From: Portibacter marinus
GTDB taxonomy: Bacteria; Bacteroidota; Bacteroidia; Chitinophagales; Saprospiraceae
Reading direction: 5' to 3'
DNA length: 64,000 nucleotides
NCBI RefSeq assembly: GCF_021533195.1
Contig: NZ_JAJNKB010000003.1
Coordinates: forward strand, 335,001-399,000
Shown: positions 36,630 to 44,603 of the stretch, in pieces
Layout: each line of letters opens with the position of its first letter
Position numbering within the stretch: position 1 is the stretch's first letter
Program-made: the position numbers and the translations under genes
Notes under the pieces: generated by a model
The model's database searches: none
Seen by the model: the letters and a program-made list of their open reading frames with translations, nothing else
Told to the model about the DNA's origin: nothing

Positions 36630-37256
36630 ATGAAAGATATAAAAATTGCAATGGTTGAAGATGACCCGCACATCCGTGCTCTGGTCAGTCAATACCTCAA
36701 TCAGCAGGATCACTTGCAATGTCTGATATTGGCATCATCTGTAGAGGAATTCTTTGAAACAGTTTCACCGAAAGCTCAAATTGACGTGCTAATTCAGGAC
36801 ATCAGCTTACCCGGCATAAGTGGTCTTGAAGCCATACATAAAATAAAAAATAAATTCCCCAATACAGAGATCCTCATGTTTACGATTCACGATGATGCCT
36901 CGCGGGTTTTTAAGGCATTAAGTGCTGGTGCTTCCGGATATCTCTTAAAGAATACTAAACTCGAGCAGATTAAAAAAGCGATCATTGATATCAATAATGG
37001 AAAAGCGGCAATGTCTCCTTCAGTCGCTAAGAAAGTCATCAATTATTTCCGGCCCAAGCCCAATAAAGATGTTCTGACTGATAAAGAAACCCAGGTCGTC
37101 CAGTTGTTAGCCGATGGTCTGTCTTATAAGATGATTGCTGACCGTTTGCAAATTAAATTTCAGACTGTCCAGTCTCACATTAAGAATATTTACAAGAAGC
37201 TCCATGTACATTCGAAAGCTGAAGTGATTTCTAAGCATTTGAGAGGGGAATTATAA
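36630..37256 (+). CDS. LuxR/NarL-family response regulator
   Basis: 208 residues. Receiver domain at 1-120: acidic pocket in MVEDDPHIRAL, phospho-acceptor Asp57 in LIQDISLPGISG, the Thr of MFTIHDD and Lys of YLLKNTKL. LuxR-type helix-turn-helix at about 143-205: LTDKETQVVQLLADGLSYK, MIADRLQIKFQTVQSHIKNI, YKKLHVHSKAEV. It is the natural partner of the upstream NarL-type kinase. Such regulators dimerise on dyad-symmetric sites, which is why the TACCAT-N4-ATGGGA motif found here and upstream of two surface-protein genes is a reasonable candidate target. That link is inference. Confidence 0.93.
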   Translation: MKDIKIAMVEDDPHIRALVSQYLNQQDHLQCLILASSVEEFFETVSPKAQIDVLIQDISLPGISGLEAIHKIKNKFPNTEILMFTIHDDASRVFKALSAGASGYLLKNTKLEQIKKAIIDINNGKAAMSPSVAKKVINYFRPKPNKDVLTDKETQVVQLLADGLSYKMIADRLQIKFQTVQSHIKNIYKKLHVHSKAEVISKHLRGEL

Positions 37257-37408
37257 AATTACCATTGCAGATTCCACCAACTCAGCCATAGTCACCTACC
37301 TATAATGGAATTGCAAAACCAATGAGAATATCCCACGAAATTGCCCTGGCAAGTATACGTACGCGAACAAAAATTTATGTTCTGAGGTATCATATTAAAA
37401 TCAAAAAC

Positions 37409-38185
37409 ATGTTAGAAAAACTAAGAGAATCCGGATTGTACACCAAGGCAGTACTATATATCCTAATTGGAATTTTAGCATTAATGGCTGTTTTTTCAGG
37501 TGACGGTAAAATGACCAGTAAAACTGGGGTGATTGATTATCTTCAGAACCAACCGTTCGGACAGGTCATTGTACTCGTCATAGGTTTAGGTCTGGCGTTT
37601 TATTCTATATGGAGGATGTCTTCTGCATTTCTGGATACGAAAAACGAAGGTAACGATAAGGAAGGAGCTGTCAAGAGAACAGGGTATTTTGTCAATGGCC
37701 TCATCTATGGTGCTATTGCATTTACAGTATTAAGGTCTTTTTTCATGTCCGTAGGAAGTAGTGGAGGAGGAGGTTCCAAGCAATCCCTTGCTCAAAGGGT
37801 TTTAGAACTCTCTTATGGCCAGACACTTATGTTTATTGTAGCGTTGATCCTTTTCGGAGTAGGCGTGTATCAATTTTATAAGGGCATCACTCAGAAATTT
37901 CTGGAAGAAATTGAACAGTCGGGAAGCGTTGAGTCTAAGGAGTTGCTAAAAAAATCTGGAACGATAGGATTTATTTCAAGGGGCATCTGTTTTTTCATAT
38001 TTGCTTACTTTGTTGGACTGGCTGCTTGGCAGGACAATAGTGATGCTGTTAGGGGATTAGGTGGCTTGTTTGAGTTTCTTCAATCTCTAACGATGGGAAC
38101 TGTTTTAACAGTACTGATGTCACTTGGTCTGGTAGCTTATGGTATTTTTCAATACTTCCTGGCAAGGTATAGTTCAGTGTATTAA
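37409..38185 (+). CDS. DUF1206-family integral membrane protein
   Basis: 258 residues from the ATG at 37409 (MLEKLRESGLYTKAVLYILI); the frame opens 29 codons earlier, but those codons do not look like protein. Six hydrophobic segments form three similar pairs: VLYILIGILALMAVFSG then VIVLVIGLGLAFYSIWRM, GYFVNGLIYGAIAFTVLRSF then TLMFIVALILFGVGVYQFYK, and ISRGICFFIFAYFVGLAAW then GTVLTVLMSLGLVAYGIFQY. This triple-repeat layout is that of DUF1206, a membrane family of unknown function. It follows the response regulator by 152 bases. Confidence 0.8.
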   Translation: MLEKLRESGLYTKAVLYILIGILALMAVFSGDGKMTSKTGVIDYLQNQPFGQVIVLVIGLGLAFYSIWRMSSAFLDTKNEGNDKEGAVKRTGYFVNGLIYGAIAFTVLRSFFMSVGSSGGGGSKQSLAQRVLELSYGQTLMFIVALILFGVGVYQFYKGITQKFLEEIEQSGSVESKELLKKSGTIGFISRGICFFIFAYFVGLAAWQDNSDAVRGLGGLFEFLQSLTMGTVLTVLMSLGLVAYGIFQYFLARYSSVY

Positions 38186-38200
38186 ATTGCAATACAAGTT

Positions 38201-40609
38201 TTAGAAATCAAATACAAAACTCAGAACAGGTATAAAATCACCACCATCAAAATTTCTGAATTCTAATTCATTGGTTTCAGCATTGTAGGCCACTCTATTC
38301 GGACTTTTTCGATTGGTCAGGTTTTGAATATCCAGACTGATGGCACCACTGTATCTTTTCTTGTTGTATCGATAGGCGATTCGCGAATCAATCCGAGAGT
38401 AGGGAGAAACTTGTTCAGACCAAAAAGATCCAGCCAGGGGAACGAACCTGTTCTCAGCAGCAGACAAGATCGGGTCATAAGGCGTATATCTATACCCTCC
38501 ATTGTACATGATCCTGGCTCCAAACTGCAGTGCTCCACCTTTTTTAAATTCTATTTCTCTACCCAGCGTAAAAGTGGAAATCCATTTGGTGGAATATCTG
38601 GTTGGACTTTTTAATCCTTCTCTTGAAATACTGTTGGATTCAAAAAAGGAAGCGGTCAATAAAAAATACACCTTATTGCTGAAAAACTTCTCCAACGCAA
38701 GATCTACTCCATAGTTTTCTCCTTTACCTTTACTCACCGTATTGAAATCCGGAAATTCTCCTTGATTGTTTAGCATCCAGTATCCATCTCCTGTTTCAAC
38801 AGCTCGTACCGGAACATCTGATAAACGCTGATAATATAATTCAGCATTCAATTTAATCAACCGTGGACTCACATACGTGTAGCTCAAAATATAATGATCC
38901 GCCTTCAGATAAGGAGCATCAAAATTTGGTCTTATTTTATGGTTGCTCTGAGGACTTTCTTTTTCCTCATAAAAATAAGCTGCAAGCGGGAGGGTCTGAC
39001 TGTGTCTTCCGATGGCTAAGCCCAGGCTTTGATTGTTGGTCAATGCATATTTAAGTGACAATCTGGGATCAAGCGCCACCCGGTTATTGATTCCAAGAAA
39101 CATGCTGTGGAGTCCTACGTTGATATCCAATTGCTGTGAAGGCGAATACTGTACCAGCCCATAAACCTGAGCTGTAAAGCTGATTCCTCCACCATCTAGA
39201 TTGATGTTTCGGTTGAAATCAATGATGTTTGAAGTATTTCTCCGAGCTTTCGTTTCTTTGAAAAAATCATAATTGATGCCGTGCAGAATGGTCCCGGCTT
39301 TAAATTTAGTTTGCTTTTTCATTTCGTACCAATAAGACCAGGCTGAAGAAAGTCTGGAATCTACATATTGTTGAGTTTCATATCGATATCGTTCGTTGTC
39401 AAGGGAAAGCGTATCGTAGATGCGTTCTATGTTACTATACATCAATGTTGTCGTTCCCTTGATGTAAGACTTACTATTCAAGATCTTCTTATAGGTGACA
39501 CCTGTTACAGCCACATCGCTAATATTGTATCGGTCTTCCCAATGATTCGAAACTCCAATTTCCCTTTCTGCTGGTGGTTTAGGGGAATAATGTTCCTCAG
39601 AGATACCGCCAATTCCAAACACAGTCCATTGAACACCCGGTTGCTTTCCTTCAAAGGCCAGATTGAATGAAATATCTTGAAAATTGTTACTGACCCTTTC
39701 TCCAACCAATTCAAATCCCAAACTATTCAATAAGCCCAGTGTCGAATATCGATAGTTCACCAAATAACTGGATTTATCTCGCTTAATCGGACCTTCTGTG
39801 GCGAAATCCAAACCTAATAATCCGATTCTAATGCGATGCTGCCGTGCCAGGTTGTTTCCTTTTCTAAAATGCACGTCGAATGCACCGGAAAGTGCATTTC
39901 CAAATTCAGCAGGCATGCCACCGGTATAAAAATCAGATTTATCCAGCAATTGGGCGCTGAAAACAGTAATGCCTCCTCCAGAAGTCCCTGGACGTGCAAA
40001 GTGATTTGGATTGGGAATATCCATGCCTTCCAGTCTCCATAATATACCAACACTGGAATTGCCCCTTACAATGATATCATTTTCTGTGTCATTGGCGCCT
40101 TGTTGAACGCCTGGATAGGAAAGAGCCATACGGCCCATATCATTGACACCAGCTGGAATGCGTTCTGTTTCTTCTACACTAAATGATCGCGCACTCACCA
40201 CAGCCAGTTCATTAACAGGAGCATTGATGTTTCCATCTGCGATGATCTGAACATTGTCCAATAACAAACCTTCCGTCAATGCAATTTCCAGATATTCGGC
40301 ACGATTTGCATTGATAATGATACCTTCTGTGATAAACGGTTGATATCCAATGTACGAGAATTGAAACTGCTGTCTTCCAACAGGCACATTGGTCAATGTA
40401 AAACTGCCGTCTACTCCCGTAGTTGAGCCAATATCCACATGATCAACCAAAGATACCGTAACACCTACGAGGGGCTCACTGGACACTTTGTCCATAACCT
40501 TACCTCTGACTTCGACTTTAATAGGATCCTGGGCAAAAGTTTTCAGGCCCATAACAAAAAGCATAAAAGCAAAAGCCAACAAGTATTTCAAGTTAAATCG
40601 CACAACCAT
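38201..40609 (-). CDS. TonB-dependent outer membrane receptor with carboxypeptidase-regulatory domain
   Basis: 802 residues from the ATG at 40609 (a TTG 30 bases upstream is less likely because the signal peptide, ending GLKTFAQ, is then displaced). A CarboxypepD_reg-like domain follows: VRGKVMDKVSSEPLVGVTVS and GSFTLTNVPVGRQQFQFSYI, then a plug with ERIPAGVNDMGRMALSYPGV and NDIIVRGNSSVGILWRLEG, then a beta-barrel that ends in VLSFVFDF with a terminal Phe. It imports a ligand using TonB energy. The plug starts in a way seen in non-SusC receptors, and no SusD partner is adjacent, so the substrate is unknown. The stop codon is only 15 bases from the convergent DUF1206 gene. Confidence 0.9.
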   Translation of the reverse strand: MVVRFNLKYLLAFAFMLFVMGLKTFAQDPIKVEVRGKVMDKVSSEPLVGVTVSLVDHVDIGSTTGVDGSFTLTNVPVGRQQFQFSYIGYQPFITEGIIINANRAEYLEIALTEGLLLDNVQIIADGNINAPVNELAVVSARSFSVEETERIPAGVNDMGRMALSYPGVQQGANDTENDIIVRGNSSVGILWRLEGMDIPNPNHFARPGTSGGGITVFSAQLLDKSDFYTGGMPAEFGNALSGAFDVHFRKGNNLARQHRIRIGLLGLDFATEGPIKRDKSSYLVNYRYSTLGLLNSLGFELVGERVSNNFQDISFNLAFEGKQPGVQWTVFGIGGISEEHYSPKPPAEREIGVSNHWEDRYNISDVAVTGVTYKKILNSKSYIKGTTTLMYSNIERIYDTLSLDNERYRYETQQYVDSRLSSAWSYWYEMKKQTKFKAGTILHGINYDFFKETKARRNTSNIIDFNRNINLDGGGISFTAQVYGLVQYSPSQQLDINVGLHSMFLGINNRVALDPRLSLKYALTNNQSLGLAIGRHSQTLPLAAYFYEEKESPQSNHKIRPNFDAPYLKADHYILSYTYVSPRLIKLNAELYYQRLSDVPVRAVETGDGYWMLNNQGEFPDFNTVSKGKGENYGVDLALEKFFSNKVYFLLTASFFESNSISREGLKSPTRYSTKWISTFTLGREIEFKKGGALQFGARIMYNGGYRYTPYDPILSAAENRFVPLAGSFWSEQVSPYSRIDSRIAYRYNKKRYSGAISLDIQNLTNRKSPNRVAYNAETNELEFRNFDGGDFIPVLSFVFDF

Positions 40610-40705
40610 CTGTTTAGTTTCAGAAGTTGATCTCAACAAATCTTCAATAAAATTTTGCTGTCTACGCTAAGCGCTCTAAGCCTTTAAGCCTTTTAAGCCT
40701 TTAAA

Positions 40706-40741
40706 CCATTTAAGCTCTCTAAGCCATTTAAGCTCTCTAAG
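40706..40741. repeat. Two tandem 18-bp units beside palindrome copy 2
   Basis: CCATTTAAGCTCTCTAAG occurs twice head to tail (40706-40723, 40724-40741). Upstream, about 40670-40705, looser AAGCCTTTTAAGCCTTTAA units continue the pattern. It is part of the roughly 240-base non-coding gap between the TonB receptor and the dihaem cytochrome genes. Confidence 0.75.
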
Positions 40742-40746
40742 CCCTA

Positions 40747-40779
40747 AGCCCTTAAAGAGCTTGAAGCTCTTTAAGGGCT
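40747..40779. repeat. Perfect 15-bp-stem palindrome, copy 2
   Basis: AGCCCTTAAAGAGCT (40747-40761), loop TGA, AGCTCTTTAAGGGCT (40765-40779). Both arms match copy 1 at 13989-14021 exactly. It is followed by GCTAGACT-type direct repeats at about 40778-40800. There is no T-run next to it. Confidence 0.85.
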
Positions 40780-40847
40780 AGACTATGCTAGACTAGGTTG
40801 CGCTAGCTTAATATTTTTTTCAAACATTTATTAACATCAATCAATCA

Positions 40848-41882
40848 TTAATTACAATTTTCATCCTTTAAACCGTTGATCCAAGCTCCTACAATCTTCA
40901 ATCCTTCTTGATGGACCAAGCTTCTTCCTACTTCCGGCATCATAACTCCAGGATCAAGGGAGGCCATCCGATGATACAAAATTGAGGAATCAGCACTTCC
41001 AGGAAGTATATCAAACTGCCTACCGCCAGAGCCTTTGCCGGCCGCAACTGGTGCCTTACAAAAACCAAGGTGATTGGTTCTGGTTTCGTCATATTGCAGG
41101 TACAAGCCGGAAGTATTACCAGGACCCTCAGGTCTGTGACAATGACCACAGTTTATATCAAGATACGCAAGTGCTCTGTCCTGAATTGGTTGGTTGACAT
41201 CGCGGTATGAAATCATGGTTTTGCCTTGAGGTACAATATCCGCTACAGTAATAATACCTTTGCCTTCCAGCCTTTGTAATTGACCATCTACTCCTCCCAA
41301 ATTAGCGTACTTGAACCCTAGTGGATCAATACTTTCATTGTGATTATGACAGGATTTACATTGGTTTTTGTTGGGAATAACATAGTCGAATGACTCATTA
41401 TGCAAATTCAGCTTAATGATATCTCCCACCTTAGTAATTTTAGCATCCCTTTGTTTCTCATCCCACTTGTAAGAAACAGCCTTCCAACTATCTGCTTCTT
41501 TAATCAGCAAGCGCGTTTCAATCAACTGATCCGAGCCTATTTGCTCCTTTGAATATCCAAAATTCTTAACCAGCATGGCACCCTCAGGCCATTCGAAAAA
41601 ACCATCCGCTTTCAACTTGGCCTGCTTACCTGCTGGCATATAGACATATCTGTCTTTCATTGCATAATCCGTAAAAAGTTCATTGGTCACTTCGTAACGA
41701 ACCAATTTTGGATGCGGTTCCTGGTCATGCCCTAGAATACCATACTCACTTATTTGATCAAAAAATACTCCCTGATTAGGAATAGAGATACCATCTGCCT
41801 TAGCAGGCGCACAGGCTTCATACATGAAAAGGAGGGTTGCTAGGAGCAGCACACCTATTATTTTATTTCTAAATGCACTCAT
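40848..41882 (-). CDS. Dihaem c-type cytochrome lipoprotein of the SO2930/HNE_0200 type
   Basis: 344 residues from the ATG at 41882. A TTG nine bases upstream would add three residues. Signal peptide with lipobox (LLFMYEAC, Cys24) indicates lipid anchoring. Two CxxCH haem sites are present: QCKSCHNHNE (Cys175-His179) and NCGHCHRPEG (Cys245-His249). The pattern matches the family in which a dihaem protein is always paired with a parallel beta-helix protein. That partner is the upstream gene here, with which it overlaps by 14 bases. The family's role is not established; the pairing suggests periplasmic or surface electron transfer tied to the helix protein. Confidence 0.85.
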   Translation of the reverse strand: MSAFRNKIIGVLLLATLLFMYEACAPAKADGISIPNQGVFFDQISEYGILGHDQEPHPKLVRYEVTNELFTDYAMKDRYVYMPAGKQAKLKADGFFEWPEGAMLVKNFGYSKEQIGSDQLIETRLLIKEADSWKAVSYKWDEKQRDAKITKVGDIIKLNLHNESFDYVIPNKNQCKSCHNHNESIDPLGFKYANLGGVDGQLQRLEGKGIITVADIVPQGKTMISYRDVNQPIQDRALAYLDINCGHCHRPEGPGNTSGLYLQYDETRTNHLGFCKAPVAAGKGSGGRQFDILPGSADSSILYHRMASLDPGVMMPEVGRSLVHQEGLKIVGAWINGLKDENCN

Positions 41883-43059
41883 AAGGATCAAGTGACCGAT
41901 CTACATTATCAAAATCATTTGCTGCATCAATATTGGCAAATCTCAGGTCCTCAACTTTATTATTTTTAATACAAATATTCATAGGATTACTTCCATCCCG
42001 GCCCTCCTTCGTGATTCCGTCGTACAATATATCTTGTGGTTTGCCAGGGAAAAGCAGGTTGACCATTTGGCCAAACTTCTTACTAACATCAGGCATTGTA
42101 GATTTACGTTCAATGGTGTTATCATGAATGCTCACATTATATGTAAACGGATCATATCGCTCATCTTTCCATGGCAATTCAGTCATATGAAAGCTGGTAA
42201 TACCAATGCCCAGGGTTTTGTGATCTAAAATCTCATTGTTGTAAATTTCAACATCTTTTGCTGCCAAAAGAATGATTCCTGATCCAGGAGGAACGATGGC
42301 CACCATATTTCCTTCAGCTGCAAAGTTTTTAAGATTATTGCTTACGATCTTATTGTTATAAACTTTACAATTGTTGCCGTTTACTACTTCTAGATCTGGT
42401 AAGTCAAAAACAAGAATTCCACCAGTATTATTTTCTGCAATGTTATCATACACCTCAGCATCGACGCAGTTTTCAATTTCTATTCCCGCTACGTTGTGAT
42501 GCGCGTGGCAGTTTTTCACCACAACATTTCTGGACTGGCCCACATAGATGCCAGCATCAGAAGCAAAGGCAGCTTCACAATTATCGATTACCACGTCTTC
42601 ACACTGAACAGGGTACAGTCCGTATCCTCCATTGGTTGATTTGGCTCCTTGCGTCCAAGTCGTTTTGACACCCATGACGTTCACACCTTTACAATCCTGC
42701 AATTTAATGGCATCCCCCTTGGCATCGGCGACCGTAAAATCCAGCAAGGTGATGGAGTCTGCGGTAATTCTAAGCCCTTCAGCGCCGCTGGTCTGTTCAA
42801 GAAAGGAAAGAATGGTTTCTTCCTTGCCCTCACCTTTTATGGTTACGTTGGGAATACCGTCCAGGCTGATGGAGCGGTTGATTTTGTAAAGTCCACGAGG
42901 CAAAATGATGGTCTCCCCACGTTGCGCATCCAGAAGTTTTTCCTGAATGATTTCGTAGCCATTCTCATGAATGATATCATGACCAACTTCGTCTTTAATA
43001 TTATTTGAGCAAGCGTTAAAAAGCAATGCCAGGAGAACAATAAAATATAATCTTTCCAT
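41869..43059 (-). CDS. Parallel beta-helix lipoprotein, partner of the dihaem cytochrome
   Basis: 396 residues with lipobox LFNAC (Cys17), so exported and lipid-anchored. The body is a right-handed beta-helix with about 22-residue rungs: for example YEIIQEKLLDAQRGETIILP, IDNCEAAFASDAGIYVGQS, NVVVKNCHAHHNVAGIEIEN, and DAEVYDNIAENNTGGILVFD. Such folds are carbohydrate-binding or lyase-like, and active-site residues cannot be picked out by eye. This protein family and the dihaem family at 40848 are known to occur together. Translation of the two is probably coupled by the 14-base overlap. Confidence 0.85.
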   Translation of the reverse strand: MERLYFIVLLALLFNACSNNIKDEVGHDIIHENGYEIIQEKLLDAQRGETIILPRGLYKINRSISLDGIPNVTIKGEGKEETILSFLEQTSGAEGLRITADSITLLDFTVADAKGDAIKLQDCKGVNVMGVKTTWTQGAKSTNGGYGLYPVQCEDVVIDNCEAAFASDAGIYVGQSRNVVVKNCHAHHNVAGIEIENCVDAEVYDNIAENNTGGILVFDLPDLEVVNGNNCKVYNNKIVSNNLKNFAAEGNMVAIVPPGSGIILLAAKDVEIYNNEILDHKTLGIGITSFHMTELPWKDERYDPFTYNVSIHDNTIERKSTMPDVSKKFGQMVNLLFPGKPQDILYDGITKEGRDGSNPMNICIKNNKVEDLRFANIDAANDFDNVDRSLDPYECI

Positions 43060-43225
43060 ACCCCAAAGTTAATGTTCTAAAGATAGCAGCCGGATGCGAT
43101 TATTCAAATTATATTTAGGGTCAATATCGTCTCCTTTGACCAGGAATGTCCAAACCCTCGGCGCGCCCGTCGCGAGTTCGCCCCAGTAACAAATCTTCGG
43201 CGCTATTCCTTTGGGTTGGTCACTT

Positions 43226-44437
43226 CTACCATCTTTTAGGCATGTACGGATATCTGATTTGATATTGACTTAAAACCATAGACCCTAAAACATCTCTTAA
43301 CTGGTCAATATTCTCTTTGGTATGAGCTGAAACCAACAAGCTTGTAGAGCCGTAATCATTTTCGAGGTGTTTTTTGATGCTGGATTCAATTTCCTGTCGC
43401 TCCTCCTCAGTAAGCAAGTCATCGAAATTTTTCTCGCGATACAAATCAAGTTTATTAAACACCATAAGGGTAGGCTTATCTTCTACACCCAAATCTGATA
43501 AAGTGCTATTCACAGTGGCAATATGATCCTCATATTCCGTATGTGCCATATCCACTACATGCATTAAGATGTCACACTCTCTTACCTCATCCAATGTCGA
43601 TTTAAAGCTCTCGATTAAGTGAGTAGGAAGTTTTCTTATGAATCCCACCGTATCCGAAAGTAAGAAAGGCATAGTTCCAAATACCACTTTCCGTACTGTA
43701 GTGTCCAGCGTTGCAAACAATTTATTTTCAGCAAAAACTTCAGACTTGCTCAGTAAGTTCATCAGGGTCGATTTCCCCACATTGGTATAACCCACTAAAG
43801 CGACTCTAATGAGGTCCCCTCGATTCTTTCGTTGGGTTTGATTTTGCTTATCGATTTTCTCCAACCGATCTTTAAGTTTGGAAATCTTATCACGCACAAT
43901 CCTTCTATCCGTCTCAATCTCCATCTCACCGGGGCCCCGCATTCCAATACCCCCACGTTGTCTTTCCAGGTGTGTCCACAAACCTCTCAGTCGAGGAAGC
44001 AAGTATTGCATTTGAGCCAGCTCAACCTGGGTTTTAGCTTGAGCGGTCTGAGCGCGTCCTGCAAAAATATCGAGAATCAAAGAAGATCGATCGACGATCT
44101 TTACTTTTAGTTCTTCCTCTATAATATTGGTCTGCTTTCCGGTCAGGTCATCGTCAAAAATCACAAGACTTACATCCTTATCCTCTATAAACTCTTTGAT
44201 CTCCTCCAATTTTCCAGATCCTATGAAAGTTCTTGGATGAGGCTGCTTCATCTTTTGCGTGAATACTTTTAAGGTTTCTGCACCTGCTGTTCTGGCCAGA
44301 AATTCTAATTCATCCAAGTATTCATTGACCTGCTCCTCTGTCTGATCATCTCTAATTACACCGACCAAAACCGTTTTTTCTGTTTCTTTTTTGAGGCCTT
44401 TCGTTCGCTCTTTTCCTATATTCCAATTATCGCTCAT
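43226..44437 (-). CDS. hflX: Ribosome-associated GTPase HflX
   Basis: 403 residues. The N-terminal HflX domain is evident (HPRTFIGSGKLEEI, IFDDDLTGKQ, RIVDRSSLILDIF-like VDRSSLILDIFAGRAQTAQA), followed by the Gly-rich RGGIGMRGPGEMEIETDRR linker and coiled coil. The G domain has P-loop GYTNVGKST (216-224), switch and G3 in LLSDTVGFIRKLPTHLIESF, and NKLD for G4. HflX splits stalled 70S ribosomes under stress. It is a single gene, divergent from the hybrid sensor kinase. Confidence 0.96.
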   Translation of the reverse strand: MSDNWNIGKERTKGLKKETEKTVLVGVIRDDQTEEQVNEYLDELEFLARTAGAETLKVFTQKMKQPHPRTFIGSGKLEEIKEFIEDKDVSLVIFDDDLTGKQTNIIEEELKVKIVDRSSLILDIFAGRAQTAQAKTQVELAQMQYLLPRLRGLWTHLERQRGGIGMRGPGEMEIETDRRIVRDKISKLKDRLEKIDKQNQTQRKNRGDLIRVALVGYTNVGKSTLMNLLSKSEVFAENKLFATLDTTVRKVVFGTMPFLLSDTVGFIRKLPTHLIESFKSTLDEVRECDILMHVVDMAHTEYEDHIATVNSTLSDLGVEDKPTLMVFNKLDLYREKNFDDLLTEEERQEIESSIKKHLENDYGSTSLLVSAHTKENIDQLRDVLGSMVLSQYQIRYPYMPKRW

Positions 44438-44603
44438 AAATTACACACTATGCTTTTCATTCAGAACACGAAACTACTGAAAATTGATCGGGAAACTAGA
44501 ATACTAAATCGATAAGGCAGAGTTGGTCAAAAAAAATATGTTACTTTAGTAAATTAAGAGCATTTAAGGTCACCTTTGAAGTATACTTTAACCCCTATAC
44601 CCA

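Noticed and set aside
37322-37408. 29-codon N-terminal extension of the DUF1206 protein
   Set aside because: Basic, non-conserved-looking sequence ahead of the typical first segment; ATG at 37409 is preferred.
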